Notes under the pieces: generated by a model | Seen by the model: only the letters and a program-made list of their open reading frames with translations | Told to the model about the DNA's origin: nothing | Database searches by the model: none | Position numbers and translations under genes: made by a program | Shown here: in pieces, positions 22,564 through 33,954 of the stretch | How positions within the stretch are numbered: position 1 is the first letter of the stretch | Layout of the letters: each line of letters starts with the position of its first letter | Assembly (NCBI GenBank): GCA_944472155.2 | Contig: OX235277.1 | Location: 28,158,804 to 28,222,803, forward strand | Source of the DNA: Trichobilharzia szidati | Taxonomy: Eukaryota; Platyhelminthes; Trematoda; Strigeidida; Schistosomatidae | Direction: 5' to 3' | DNA: 64,000 nucleotides

Positions 22564-23804
22564 GATGGAATCTCATTAACATAAATCAGGAAAAGAAGTG
22601 GGCCTAGAATTGTACCCTGAGGAACGCCACTCTCAACCGATTCCCATGTTGATGAAACCCCGTTAACTCGTACTCTTTGTTTTCTGTCCTTTAGAAAGTC
22701 TTGAATCCAGTCGGCAACCACTTTATTGATTCCCAGACTACCTAACTCTACTAGAAGACCTGAATGAGAAACCCTGTCAAACGCCTTGCTAATGTCGATG
22801 AATATGACATCCACCGGTATATTAGCATCAGCTGAGCTTGCCCAACTTTCTCTGGCCAAAAGAAGGTTGGTCAGGCAAGAATGACCTGCTCTAAAACCAT
22901 GCTGTTCTACAGCGAAAAGTTTCTTCCCTTCAATGAACTGAATGATAGCATCACGAATTATTCTTTCTAGTAGTTTAAGAACAATACTGGTCAAACTAAC
23001 AGGACGATAGTTCTGAACTAAGTTTCTAGATCCGGTTTTGAAGACCGGACTAACGATGGTACCTTTCCAGCCTTTTGGACACTTAGACTGGTCCAGAGAC
23101 ATATTGAAGATTACCGACAATGGCTCGGCTATGTTTTCAGCCAATGCTGTTAATATGCGCGGGTGGAGTTCATCAGGACCACTGGACTTACCAGGATTGA
23201 ACCTTAGAAGCCACTTTAGGACAGTATCTTTTCCAATGTATAAGGGTGCCATTTTCAAGTTACCTTCTGGAAGAGTTACAAAGCTGGTATCAATATTATC
23301 AGAGAATACTTGACTAAAGTGCTTGGACAAAGCCTCAGCCTTAGTCAAGTTAACCTCAGCCATGTTCGTCTGGTAATCTTCAAGCATAAGAGGTGGGATA
23401 GCATTACTCTTACGTGTTCTTCTCTCGATATATGAGAAGTGTCTTTTTGGGCAGCCTGGTGAACTTTTTACTAACTGGGTTTCGTAAGCTATCCTTGACT
23501 GGTGAATCAAAGTTTTACACTGGTCTCTGGTTTCACAGTATTTCAGCCGGAACTGCTGAAACCCAGCAGAAACAAAGAGATTCCAGAACCTTTTTCTCCG
23601 TCTTAGGAGTGTTATAGCTTGTCTATTTATCCATGGTGGCCGATTTGTTGGTTTTTTAGGAACCCTCCAGGGAATGAAATCATTGGTAACCCTCTCAAGT
23701 GTATTCTTAAATCTATCCCATTCATCTTCAATGGATGAGACAATATTGACTGACCAGTTGGCAGTCGAAGCACGCTCCTTTATAGCGACTATGTCAGCAT
23801 AGCG
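22564..23804 (-). pseudogene. CR1 reverse transcriptase, N-terminal half
   Basis: From RYADIVAIKERAST (23804) to NEIPS (22564). The RT blocks are visible: VLKWLLRFNPGKSSGPDEL, NYRPVSLTSIVLKLLE, AVEQHGFRAGHSCLTNLL, VDVIFIDISKAFDRVSH (first catalytic Asp present) and ESVESGVPQGTILGPLLF. The frame is open apart from the insertion at each end. Confidence 0.88.
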
Positions 23805-24592
23805 GTACGTCCAACGTTTGCGTTACATTTTTGCGTGATTCGTTACATAAAATTTATCTTGTTGTAATCCTTGCACAAGTACTCTACTACTTCCATACCT
23901 ATAACTATTAACTCTCATATCAAATAGTTATGGTTAACCAAAGTAAAAAGCAGCGAACTCAATCCCCTGTAAAACTGATGACTAATTTTAAGTCGTTGAT
24001 TGCTACATCAAGCAACACACTCCCTACAAATGGTTATAGTGAGCCACAAAACTCACTTGTATGTCGTAAGCGTCGAGCTGAAACTGAGGATAAAACTGTA
24101 TTGACAGCTAGTATTAGCACTACTCCCAAAAATTCAGTACCCTCTGCTCACACAGAAACCCTCCCTTCACCTTATGTACTTATCGAAAAGCTGCAGCCTT
24201 CAAGCTCTGTTTCAGTACTATCTTCAGAAATAGAACTTCTAAAGTTGTCTATAGGAGAACTTAAGGCCGAGTTAAGGGAAATAAATAACAACAAATCAGT
24301 AAATCCTGGAATTTCTGAAACCACTACCAAAATATCCAAATTATCAGATCAGATCAGCGATATCAGATCGCAGGTCTGTGAACTGACACCCTTAACTATC
24401 CTCATGAAAACTGTTAATGCGAAGACAATATTTCTATATCTCTTTATGTGTTACACAGACAGACCATTTTGCAGACTGTTCTGACTGACTCTAATGTTAG
24501 ATTGAACAAACAAACTGTAATTTATATAATAACTTATCCATGCCTGTACAATTGGTATGTTCCTGCATAAACAGGAATATATATATATATAT
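23805..24592 (+). mobile_element. LINE family C deletion derivative (ORF1 + 3' UTR), nested in CR1
   Basis: A plus-strand ORF (23930-24484) starts MVNQSKKQRTQSPVK. It has a Ser/Thr-rich middle and a heptad-like SSEIELLKLSIGELKAELRE segment, as in LINE ORF1 coiled coils. At 24412 the coding sequence fuses to a 180-bp segment (gttaatgcgaagacaatat ... cataaacaggaat, then (AT)n) that is also the 3' end of the LINE at 29280-30646. So ORF1 is joined to a 3' UTR with no RT between. No target duplication was seen. Confidence 0.7.
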
Positions 24593-24658
24593 CTTAACAA
24601 ACACTAGGTCGGGATTTGGGTTGAAAACTGACTAAATTGCCAACCCTTAAGTTAAAAT

Positions 24659-25180
24659 CTAACACTCCATGATCACTGTTTGAATAACTAGACCATCCAC
24701 GTCGTTGTTGTCATGAGTAAGCACTAAGTCCAGCAAGGAAGATCCTTGGGTAGAACCGAATCTTGTACTACCTAAGACATGTCGTGTCAGGGCATTTTCC
24801 ATGGTAGTCAAGAGCAACCGGCTGTCAAACTTATTAGCGGATCCTGGAGATGTGACAGCTACCCAGCCTATATGAGGTGCGTTAAAATCACCTAGAATAA
24901 GACAGCTACTGTGTTTACTCCATTGTTTGAGGTGAACTAAAATAAAGTCATCACACTGACAAAAGGGACTTCTATACAGAACACCAATGAGTAAAGTGCC
25001 AGTTGCAAAGCTTACTTCACAGCTAATTACCTCACTTGTCCCACTGTCATGCGCCTCAGATTTCACGGAACGAACATGTAGGGAGTTGTTCATGTACAGA
25101 GCAACCCCGCCACCTCTACGACCCTTAACCCTGTCACTGTCACTGCGTAACTGGGATAGTAACCGCCGGTGTGGTAACAT
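24659..25180 (-). pseudogene. CR1 endonuclease domain (truncated)
   Basis: AP-endonuclease-type domain with GRRGGGVALYMNNS, a central LILGDFNAPHIGW (metal-binding/catalytic DFN block) and SLLDLVLTHDNND (near the C-terminal catalytic region). The first 50-60 residues, with the catalytic ETW block, are missing. A frameshift near 24680 ends this frame; the next residues (DHGVLDFNLRVGN) lie in another. Confidence 0.8.
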
Positions 25181-25487
25181 TCATGATGGCACATACTGCG
25201 TCACCTTCAGACGGGCAGTCTGTGTCACTATTACTAGCCACGCTATCATCAGGAAGTTCCATGGCTTTAGACAGTAGTTCGTGAGCCTCCCTTATCAAAG
25301 TCATCTTTGGAGAGCAACACATTCTGCACATCCAGTGGGATGTTGGAGCACTACAACGTTTGTATGCAGCTGGACGTAATCCAGTACACATCTTATGATA
25401 CCACTTTTTACAGTTACCACACTGTATTCCATCATCTACCAAAAAGTAACACTCCACCCTGTTACATTTATGTGGTACTTTTGACAT
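25140..25487 (-). pseudogene. CR1 N-terminal PHD-finger ORF
   Basis: A 116-codon ORF starting at the Met at 25487. Zinc ligands are spaced as in a PHD finger: CNRVEC, CGNCKKWYHKMC, then WMCRMCC. PHD-type ORF1 proteins occur in several CR1/L2-group elements. The ORF ends 40 bp inside the endonuclease segment in another frame, which marks a deletion that removed the linker and the endonuclease N-terminus. Confidence 0.75.
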
Positions 25488-25579
25488 AATGAACTACTGG
25501 AACAGCCAAGACAATTTACCCAATATAGACTATATAAATGTTTAAAATCAAAACTTAACAGACAAAAGTCAAGTTAAAG

Positions 25580-26568
25580 GGCAAAGTTAAACTTTAGACA
25601 CCAGTAACTACCAATCAGCAAACGACCTTGAACGGACCAATCACATGAAAGAGGCGTTTGTGATAAGTGGTAACGTATATTTATAGAAGAATGCATAAAA
25701 AATAGGATAAAAAGGTTACAATGGGTATCTTTCGCGAACATGGGACAGAAACATTTCCCAATTCAGCATCGGACTGTCAACAGAAATGTCGCACCACATT
25801 CTGTACATATATTCATCTAAATGACTATAAATGAGATCCTTTTGGGATCCATTTATAGCCCTTATCCGATTTTTCAACCCGCCCCAAAATCCTTCAATTG
25901 AATTCGTATGAGTCCCAGTAACAGGATCCACGAAATCATTTGAGTGGTTCACACTGGTGAATGTAACCCAGAGATATCTCTGACAATGAATCATAGCCTT
26001 TCCACTCGTCCGTATGCACAATTGATCCCCTTTTCACAAGTCGAGTTATAATAGGTATCAAAGTGCTCGCCTTCCTATCTCCTATTCTTTCAACAAACCC
26101 TTTTGGAAGGGACGTGTCGTATAAACCGATAACCCAAATGTTGTTTGCTCTCTGACGACCATGATTATATTTCTTCTTTACCAACACTGTCTCATACAAA
26201 TGTATAAAATATGGTATAGGGAGAGATGCGACCTAGCAAAAAGAGTTCCTACGAAATATAACCCTCTCTAATACTAACTCGCTTCCAGCATATTCCACAA
26301 CGATGTACAAAACCATCAGTTGACCTAGTATAGCTTTTTAGAGTCATTACACCACCACACGAACAACTTCTCTCCTTTCGAAGCAAGCCTAAGTCTAGGC
26401 AATACTGAAAGACACTACCCTTCTCGAATTGCAAACTTAACCTTGTAAGGACACGCATTGAAATCAATCAAGCGCTGTACAACATTGAACTACGTTCGTG
26501 AATCTCATTGGATAATTTGACGTCGTTCGCTGATTGGTAGTTACTGGTGTCTAAAGTTTAACTTGGCC
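25580..26568 (-). mobile_element. Merlin DNA transposon, complete with TIRs and 8-bp duplication
   Basis: A 989-bp element. The termini are inverted repeats of about 55-60 bp starting GGC(A/C)AAGTTAAACTTTAGA. The flanks are identical agttaaag at 25572-25579 and 26569-26576, the 8-bp duplication typical of Merlin/IS1016-type transposons. It encodes an IS1016-like DDE transposase remnant. It lies just upstream of the CR1 family A ORF1. Confidence 0.93.
25716..26467 (-). pseudogene. Merlin transposase (IS1016/ISXO2-like DDE), inactivated
   Basis: Segments on the minus strand: a zinc-ribbon N-terminus with CSCGG and HRCGICWKR (26467-26249); a DDE core with KKYNHGRQRANNIWVIGLYD and GSIVHTDEWKGYDSL (26199-25936); then, after a frameshift near 25990, VDPVTGTHTNSIEGFWGGL (26021-25716). 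The second Asp (HTDEW) and the NSIE region are present. The first catalytic Asp is Tyr (LYET where the family has IDE), a G-to-T change. Two frameshifts as well; it cannot be functional. Confidence 0.88.
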
Positions 26569-26576
26569 AGTTAAAG

Positions 26577-27429
26577 TTTTAAAAAAATGTTCTTGAAGTG
26601 AATAACACAACAAAAACAGCGATTTGTCAAATACGTGAAAATGCGTGAAAAGGCACTCCCTTTTTCAAACAGCTCGCGCGTTTGAATACATCTGTCATAC
26701 AGAAAAATAATGTGAAAAATAATAATAATGTATTTCATATAAATTTACAAATTTACATGAAAATGCATGCCATTTTTACAGGCACGATCAAGTATGATAT
26801 AATATCAAATCGTAGATTGTCTATAAGTTAATCGTATTTCAACTGTTAAATATTCGATACATATAATACACTCATTTTCTGAATTAGGCCGTATAGTTAT
26901 TGAATTGTACAGTTGTCCTCCAGGTTGAGCGGGAAAATCGACTTCGTTCCGTTTTCATCCCGTGGTTGTAGGCATACGATAACCAACCAATATTGAGGTA
27001 AGTACACCTTTTACAAAGGATTGGAATCTGTTTTAGAAAAATTAAAGTGCTGAGGTGAATCATTAAATTGTAATGAAATAGGTAAGTGCAAGTATCATTA
27101 ATAAATGCATTAATAAAGGAAACACCCTAGGGTAACAACATTCATTTGCAATGTATAATGCTACAGATATATCACAAACTATCATGATATCCACTTTTGG
27201 TTTTAATACAATTATCCTCATGCCAGTTGTTTTTATTTTATACCTTTTTGTGCATTTAGTGCACAACCGTACCCTTCAGAGAGTAGGAGTATAATAAGTA
27301 ATGAAGAGCTATAAGATGTTAAGTTTATTGGAGTAAAATGAGGATCAAGTAAAGACGTTGTCAGAAAATAAATGAGATAAGACATTGTGGAGTGGTATGA
27401 AAAGATCTGACGATAGACAGCAAGTTAAT
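26577..27429. other. AT-rich spacer
   Basis: A splice-donor-like ttgag|gtaagtac near 26996 stands out, but no supported exon goes with it. An open frame at 27063-27266 (-) is hydrophobic by composition only. Confidence 0.4.
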
Positions 27430-27600
27430 TTATAAAATGCCCCATAAATCTGAGCAGATCCCACATGGTCGCATCTCAACAATAGGCTGGCGTTCATTGT
27501 TATCTTTTTCAAGATAAAGATTTAAGCCCTCATAAAAATCAGAAATATCTCGAGCCTTCAAATTTTTTAATGCTGTTCCTGCAGAATGGGGCGATTCACC
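27430..27600 (-). CDS. Unidentified open segment, possible terminal exon
   Basis: Bounded by stops, the minus strand reads SPHSAGTALKNLKARDISDF, then YEGLNLYLEKDNNE, then IVEMRPCGICSDLWGIL and TAA. A TTCTGCAG acceptor-like site lies just before GTALKN. The residue mix is protein-like, with balanced charges and no low complexity. I do not recognise it; it may be a real last exon, a gene fragment, or chance. Confidence 0.3.
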   Translation of the reverse strand, partial: GESPHSAGTALKNLKARDISDFYEGLNLYLEKDNNERQPIVEMRPCGICSDLWGIL

Positions 27601-27711
27601 TTAGTGACCCCCACCATATCTACTGATCAGCTAACTCCACCCTCCCACCTTTATGGAACACAGAAAAATATATAACTTTTTTGGTGAACGTAACACGTCA
27701 TATTATTGCTG

Positions 27712-28610
27712 TATCCTTTAGTTCCTAGAGGAACATAGGGCTTCAGCTGTACATTTTCACTGCGTTCGATTCTCTGCCAGTGTTTTCACCTGACTCCACG
27801 TCTGCCCACATGCTTTCATCTCCTCTTCACATGACCTCCTCCATGTCACCCTCGCACTGAGGACCTACTCGCCGCTTCCGATTTGGGTTCCACTCAAAAG
27901 CCTGGCGTGTGATTTCACTTGATAGTTTGTTTTCCCAGAGTATGGCCAGTCCACATCCATTTAATCCTGCATATTTGTTTCACAGTTGGTTCCTGCTGGG
28001 CTGGTCCCCTCGTTGCCAGAGATCCCTGCTGGTGATCCGTTCTGGCCGGCCATCTGACCTTGTTCATTATTGTGCGAAGACAGTTGTTGATGAACGTCTG
28101 CAGTTTTCTCGAGTTGCCATTTGTGACGCGCCATGTCTCTGATCCGTATAGCAGCAATGAATTCACACTGAAATTGAAAATCCGCATCCTATTTTTCGTG
28201 CTAAGTACTGTCGTTCCCCCCACAGACTCGAGAGTAATGAAAGTTTGCCTTGCTTTCCCGAGCCTCGCTTTGATATCCTCATCAGTTCCGTCTGCGTGTA
28301 GTTGAAACGATGCTTCCCGGGTAAATCGGCAGGTAAAGGAGTCCGCTTCTTTCAGATTCCTCCCATTTATGTGATTGTTGTCTGCTGCTGTTGCTGTTGA
28401 CCAGGAATATTCAACACCTCTGTTTTCTCTATGTTCACCTGAAGTCCTATCTTTGATGCTTCTTCTGCCAACTTGTTGTTTTTCACTTGCATATCTTCCA
28501 GTGTTTGTGGGAAATCAGACATATATCATTTGTGAAGTCCAGATCCTCCAAGCATTTTGTTTGGGTCCATTTTATGGCTGTTTCCCCGTTGTCTGCTGTA
28601 TGTTTCATTA
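27712..28610 (-). mobile_element. RTE-clade LINE (family A), RT to 3' tail
   Basis: Starting at 28610 on the minus strand: a TADNGETAIKWTQ block, then the catalytic box degraded to LDFTNDICLISH (FADD expected), then NGRNLKEADSFTC, TDEDIKARLGKARQ, LLLYGSETWRVTNGN and QICRIKWMWTGHTLG. It ends in the family A tail at 27715-27745. Dead through the mutated catalytic box and frameshifts. Confidence 0.8.
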
Positions 28611-29279
28611 GCCAGCCTACAGCAATCAGGAAAACCACTAGAGATAGTAGGCAGCATTATTACATCTGAGGTTATAAAAAATTTATTTTGCTTATGTTGC
28701 GGGATGCAATGCCAAGATATTATGTGCCTGGACAAAACTGAAACACAAGCGTGTTAAATTCGGTGGGCCACAGCAACTTGTTATGTAAGATAAGTGTGAA
28801 GACGCTCTGGGAATCTCATGGTTGACCTAGAAAGCGTTTTTATGTGGGATCTCGATGGAAGGTTCGGTTGCCTTCGCCGTACTGTTCATTTCTTCGAGGA
28901 ATAACGGATATCCAGTTACCTGTGTATCATTGGGAGTGCTTAGTTCGGGGCTCATGGGATTAGTTTCTGAGTAGGCCGGTTTCGGACGATCGGTGCTAAC
29001 AGGGTCTTAGCGGCCTTTTTGTCTAGGAAAATGAATTTCTGTATAAGCTTAATGACTTCATACGGTCCGTCGTATGGACGTTCTAGTGGGTGACGTACAG
29101 AGTCACAACGAACAAACACAAGTGCAGAAGTTTCCAAACACGGGTGAACAAAGATTTCTATAAACTTTTTCGAAGGGGAGCAAGTTTAACTGAACACACT
29201 GCGTTTATAAGGCTGCTGACGTATCAGGCGTGATCTAGAGCAAGGAACAAACTCACCTGGCAGTCTTAGTGTTTCGCCA

Positions 29280-30646
29280 CATAAAGTCTTGCATAAAATA
29301 TCATTCTCAGACAGCAAGGAGATACAGTTCTCACCGGAAGGCTCTTACAACCTTCGTAACCAAACGTGCACAGTATCTAGGAAAAACTGTAAGACAGCGC
29401 TCCGTGCAAACTTCTTCACAGTCGTGTACTCTAAGATCTGGAACAGTTTACCCCTAGAAATAAGGACCTGTCACTCTATTATTATTTTTTTTGATTTACA
29501 GCTTGATTTCCACACCGTATTTTCAGTACAAGTGTGGAACTTTCAGCATGGATGTCGGTTGCCCAAATTCAGGCATACCATAGATATCGGGTGTGCGCCG
29601 GCAGGGGTTCGAACCCCGGACCATGTGCATGGTCGGCGAGAGTCCTAACCACTGTGCCACCGACGCTTGCTATATAAACTGCTTCATCCCAATGACTATG
29701 CCACTCACACCGCACCACTTATTTCCAAAACGCATGAGCTATTAGAACACTATAACGCCTAGACTCATTATTAAATATTACGACACTAAATAAACTCTAA
29801 GACTTCGCAAAATTACATGAAAAACAATTAGATTATGGGTAGTGTTTACTATACGGTTATATATACTTATAAACATTTATATATGCAGAAAAACATTAAT
29901 GTTCTTTTCATGTTGACATACTTTCTTTTTCTGCTGAGCGTAATCTTCTATATACCTCCTGGTCGAGGTCGAACAACCCAACATCTAAACTGAAATGATC
30001 ATTTATGTAAATTCAAACTCAAATTCCATGAACGATCCGATGCAACCACTTGAAAACGCTGGCTAACATTCTGTACAAGGATTATTCTTGATCTGATATA
30101 AAGAAGCAACTGGTTTTCAAGTAGTTTTCAATGTATTACTCAACTTACATGTACAGTCTGCCATGCTGACGCAAATGGCGCAAATGGATAGTTCTAGAAT
30201 TGACCCCATTTGATGCAGTAAAACAATCTAACATCACCTTATCTAATTTTCGTATCAAAGATCAAATTTCTTTCCTATTATAAAACTACGATAATACTGC
30301 TGACAAAAATGGAATAAATACATTATTGACTCAAAATTATACATCAATAAACTTTATCTCGCGGATGCTGTTCACAACAAAGTTTCATAGGAGAATTGAC
30401 TTCAAGCTTTATTTTTCCCAGATATTTGTATCACATTCATCTGAAGTCTGGGTTTTTTGTTAATGCGAAGACAATATTTCTATATCTCTTTATGTGTTAC
30501 ACAGACAGACTATTTTGCAGACTGTTCTGACTGACTCTAATGTTAGATTGAACAAACAAACTGTAATTTATATAATAACTTATCCATGCCTGTACAATTG
30601 GTATGTTCCTGCATAAACAGGAATAAATATATATATATATAGAGAG
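29280..30646 (+). mobile_element. LINE family C inserted in Gypsy, with 43-bp target duplication
   Basis: It begins with an ORF2 C-terminus (EGSYNLRNQTCTVSRKNCKT ... WNSLPLEIRTC) and ends with the 180-bp 3' segment shared with 24412-24592 and an (AT)n(AG)n tail. The Gypsy integrase sequence at 29237-29279 is repeated at 30647-30689 (42 of 43 bases equal). This marks a long target duplication. A SINE sits inside at 29485-29666. The UTR sequence from 29670 to 30455 has no recognised content. Confidence 0.75.
29485..29666 (-). mobile_element. tRNA-derived SINE (subfamily 1), copy 2
   Basis: On the minus strand: GCGTCGGTGGCACAGTGGTT (A box), CATGCACATGGTCC and a perfect GGTTCGAACCC B box, then a body shared with 9557-9731 and the tail ATCAAAAAAAATAATAATAG. 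It splits the LINE family C copy. No clear target duplication. Confidence 0.82.
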
Positions 30647-31334
30647 AGAGCAAGGAACAAACTCACCTGGCAGTCTTAGTGTTGCGCCATGTACTAGTTC
30701 GACAGCAGTACAACCAGCATCAGTTTTCAAGGCACTTCGTATCCCCAGCAGAACTAATGGTAGTGTCTCATTTCAGCGTACATTGTTTGCAGCTGATTAT
30801 CCCAGCCTTCAACTGTTGGTTTTAATGTTCTACTATACCATTAGCTTGAGGATGGTAGGCTGTTGTTCTAAAAGCGCATACAACCTATGATTTTGGTCGA
30901 GGCTAAGAATTAGCCGCTTTCGAATTGCCACCCGCGATCAGTTGTTATAGAAGATGGGCATCCAAAGTTTACGATCCATCTTTCGAAAAGACGCGTGCGA
31001 CTGTTTCAGCTGATACATCCTTGAGGGGGACATGTTCGAAACAAGCGTCAGGGATAAGAAAGGTGTCAAAGGGGCTTTTGGTGTGCCTTACTAACTAGCA
31101 CTTTTGACAAGCCAAGCACGCGTGTGCCCATTCCCTTACTTCTTTAACAATGCCAGCTCAACAAAACCGAACGGTTACGAGCCTGACTATAGCTCGAATG
31201 CCTGGTTGGGATAAGCCATGCAACATGTTGGAGACGTTACGGCGATAACTTTTAGGTACGATGGGGTGAGGGGCGTTGGTGGAAATGTCTCGGCTAATTG
31301 CAGAGTTGTTTTCGATAACTCATGTTGAAGCTCA

Positions 31335-31950
31335 GAGTCTTCTTTTTGGAAACGAGTCGGTTTCGCCTCAGAATGGTCGGGGGTGGGTGCCTTGCGCTGC
31401 GGGTTGGCCACCCCTCCACACACCTCTTGAAATGCTCCCATATGACCAGGCGTCTTACATAGCCTCTCCTGAGGAAGTCCTACTCACTGCCTTCACGTGG
31501 CGGAGGTGTTTTTCACCAAAGTGAGAGGGCGAAAGTGGATGCCCGGCGCTCTACACTGGGTTGACTGTCTATTGGATGACAGTTTAGGGGAGATGGCTAA
31601 ACCCTGATTCCAAACCTCCAACGACTGGCGTATGAAGCTCACTGGAGCTCACCGGCAGACGTATGGAAAAAGGGCTTGTTGGATGTCCTGAATGTCTGGC
31701 CCCATTCAAAAAGGCGTATGAACCGAACTCCGGTCACCGGCTGCCAATGGATAGTGGACTCCCTACTCCACTCCTACTGCCTTTTAGGTCACACTTGGTT
31801 GTGTAAAGGCTAGAGCTGCACTCTCAAACAAAAGGCCGAGTGATTCTGGGGACATCACTCGTACCAAATTCCCATGAAACTTCATGAACTCTCTTGCATC
31901 AGATCGCCGCGCCTGGGCAGCGATGATTCGAGATGTTCATGAAGCCGGCT
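31335..31950 (+). repeat. Diverged R1-like repeat inside Gypsy G2
   Basis: Sits between the RNase H and integrase of G2 and has no Gypsy coding sequence. It shares tcacgtggcggaggtg, ttcaccaaagtgagagg and accctgattccaaacct with R1 at 8.9 and 10.9 kb, plus unique GC-rich ends (gatcgccgcgcctgggcagc). Possibly the longer form of R1. Confidence 0.55.
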
Positions 31951-33300
31951 CATCCTTCCGTAGGAGATAGCCGAAGTAGAGTAGAGAGAGAGGTTTCGCA
32001 CTGTCTGTGCTATCTATTTGGGCTAGGGAACAAATGCGCTACAAGGCATCTGCCACAGTGTTGTTCACTCCGGATACATGGCGAATATCTGATGTAAACT
32101 GTGAAACGTAGTTCGACTGTCGTGATTCTCTGGGTGAATACTTATCTGAAGTTGAGTTCATAGAGTACACAAGAGGTTTGTGGTCAGTGAAAATATTATG
32201 AATTCACAACCCTCTACTGAACTTTGGAAGCGGTGTATAGCACAGTATATAGCCAGAAGTTCTCCGCCGAATGTGCTGTACTTGGTTTCTGCTAGTTGTA
32301 GACACCTCGAGAAAAAGGCGAGTAGTTGCCACTCTCTGTTGACTAGTTGTTGCAGAACTGTGCCGATTGCAGTGTTTTATGTATCAGCTGATATACTTAA
32401 TGGTGCCGTTGGATCCTGATTTATAAGGGGGTGGCATGCGTGATAGCTTTTTTTACGCTGGATGAAAGAATTTTTATCGGGCTTGTCAAGCTCGATGGAT
32501 ATTATGGCCTTGAAGAATTTCTGTTAGTGGTTGAATCAGGGAAGCACAGTTAGGAATGAAGTGTCGGTAATAGCGTACCAAGCTGTTAAAAGTGGGACTT
32601 TTCTCCGTATTCGGCTCCAGAAAGCTCAGGATCGCCTCAACTTTACTAGCCAGTGGACGGGTATCCTTGCAGTCAGTGGTGTGACAGAGAAGGTCTAGTG
32701 ATTTTACTCCTATCTGACACTTCTGAATATTAATGGTTACACCGTGCCGGTGTAAGCTTTCGAATGTCAAGTCCAGGTGTCTAAGGTGAGCTTCCCTGTC
32801 TGAACTCAAAATGAGTCAGTCGTCTAAGTATGCATATACAAAGTCAAAACCACGAAATACTTCGCCGATGAAACGTTGGAATTTTGGAGACCTAATGGCA
32901 TACGTAGAAGTTCAAAAAGTCCTAAAGGCGTAATGGTAGCCGTTTTTGGAATGTCATATGGTGCCATCAGAATTTGGATGCATGCTTCAACCAAGTCTAT
33001 TTTCGAGAAAATAGTTGCACCAGCTAGTGTTCTCGTTACGTTATGTATGTGAGGCAATGGATAACAATCAGGTGTCGTTTTGGCGTTCACTCGCTGATAA
33101 TCAATATTTGGTCACCAATCGTTGCTGTCTTTTTTGGTAACCATATGAAGTGGGGATGTCCATGGGCTATTCGATGGCCGAATAATGCCAAGAGTGAGTA
33201 TATGGTCGAATCCATTTCTGGCAAGTTATGGTTTGTCGGGATCAAGTCATCGTGCTTTGTATGTCACGGTTGATGTGATGCACAAAATTGCTGATCATGG

Positions 33301-33954
33301 GTTTCTATTGTTTAGAGTTGCCGCAAAATTTCTTCTAAATTTGGTTAAGTTACGTTTCAAGTAAAATTCTAGGGGAATTAACATCGAGCCCGGTCACCTG
33401 ATAAATATAATACAAACCCAAGTTAATGAAATGACAGCGTAATAATTTATTACAAGAAATACAAATAATGGTTTACATGAAGTAATGGTTACTTGATGAC
33501 ACAGTTAAACTCTGCTGCTACAAATTAATAATATAATCCACAGAAGTGTCCACTGCTGAAATAGTGTCCACTAGTAGAAGCTGTGCACCGGTTGAAAAAT
33601 AGTGTTCGGGTGAGGATGAGAGATTCTTGAAAAGTCCAAGGAATGCAACACTGTTAGTAATGAAGCAAGTAGACAGCATGGATCAGCGAGAAGACGAGGC
33701 GAAAAGCAGCATATTGTATTCTAGATTACACTTCGATGCTGTGTACATTTTATAATGATTCGTCTTAAGCAAAAGTTGTTGTGGTGATTGACAATTTCTA
33801 TCTCTGTATTGTTTAAATGCTTACTGTTGTTTGTTAATATATTTATTATATGAATTGAAATATGATTCCGCCAAATACAAATTCCTAAATTCATCCCTCT
33901 CTGTGTTTTTGGTTGAATTCCTGTAATTCGGTCATTGCGGTCATAACTAGGGAA
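33301..33954 (-). repeat. LTR-like or spacer sequence upstream of Gypsy G2
   Basis: On the minus strand the segment has AATAAA near 33448 and lies upstream of the G2 RT, where a 5' LTR and leader could be. No matching second LTR is found, so the call is weak. 33721-33954 shows nothing recognisable. Confidence 0.25.

Larger units (their letters stand above)
21045..25560 (-). mobile_element. CR1-clade LINE (family A), nearly full, with two nested insertions
   Basis: Order on the minus strand: PHD-type finger ORF (25487-25140), endonuclease domain (25180-24659), RT (23804-22564 and 21921-21540), C-terminal domain to 21094, and a short 3' UTR ending in a (CTGTAAA)-like tandem tail near 21045-21065. 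A 788-bp insert (23805-24592, plus) and a 642-bp insert (21922-22563, minus) interrupt it. Without them, the RT reads from NEIPS into VKSSCLLFADD. The 5' part of the endonuclease is deleted and frames are broken, so it is inactive. A Merlin transposon sits in or next to its 5' UTR. Confidence 0.85.
28780..33300 (-). mobile_element. Ty3/Gypsy pol (G2), interrupted
   Basis: Order on the minus strand: RT palm (33090-32824) with TRTLAGATIFSKIDLVEA and a catalytic YLDD followed directly by a TGA stop; then SSDREAHLRHLDLTFESLHR (32809-32486); RNase H with FTDHKPLVYSMNS and NTVADAL (32400-32050); a non-coding insert (about 31335-31950); integrase core (31050-30690, CPSSITTDRGWQFES); a LINE insertion (29280-30646); and the integrase C-terminus PLERPYDGPYEVIK (29137-28952). 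Gag and protease were not found. Many stops; inactive. Confidence 0.82.

Noticed and set aside
22359..23510. A single 383-residue protein on the minus strand
   Set aside because: It is a chimera: host CR1 RT up to the insertion at 22563, then out-of-frame sequence from a different CR1 family.
24413..24600. A solo LTR reading TGTTAA ... TTAACA
   Set aside because: The second copy at 30457 ends in the same (AT)n tail but without TTAACA, and no matching flanks exist; it is better explained as a LINE 3' UTR.
26985..27005. Strong splice donor-like ttgaggtaagtac on the plus strand
   Set aside because: No open reading frame or acceptor that would define an exon was found.
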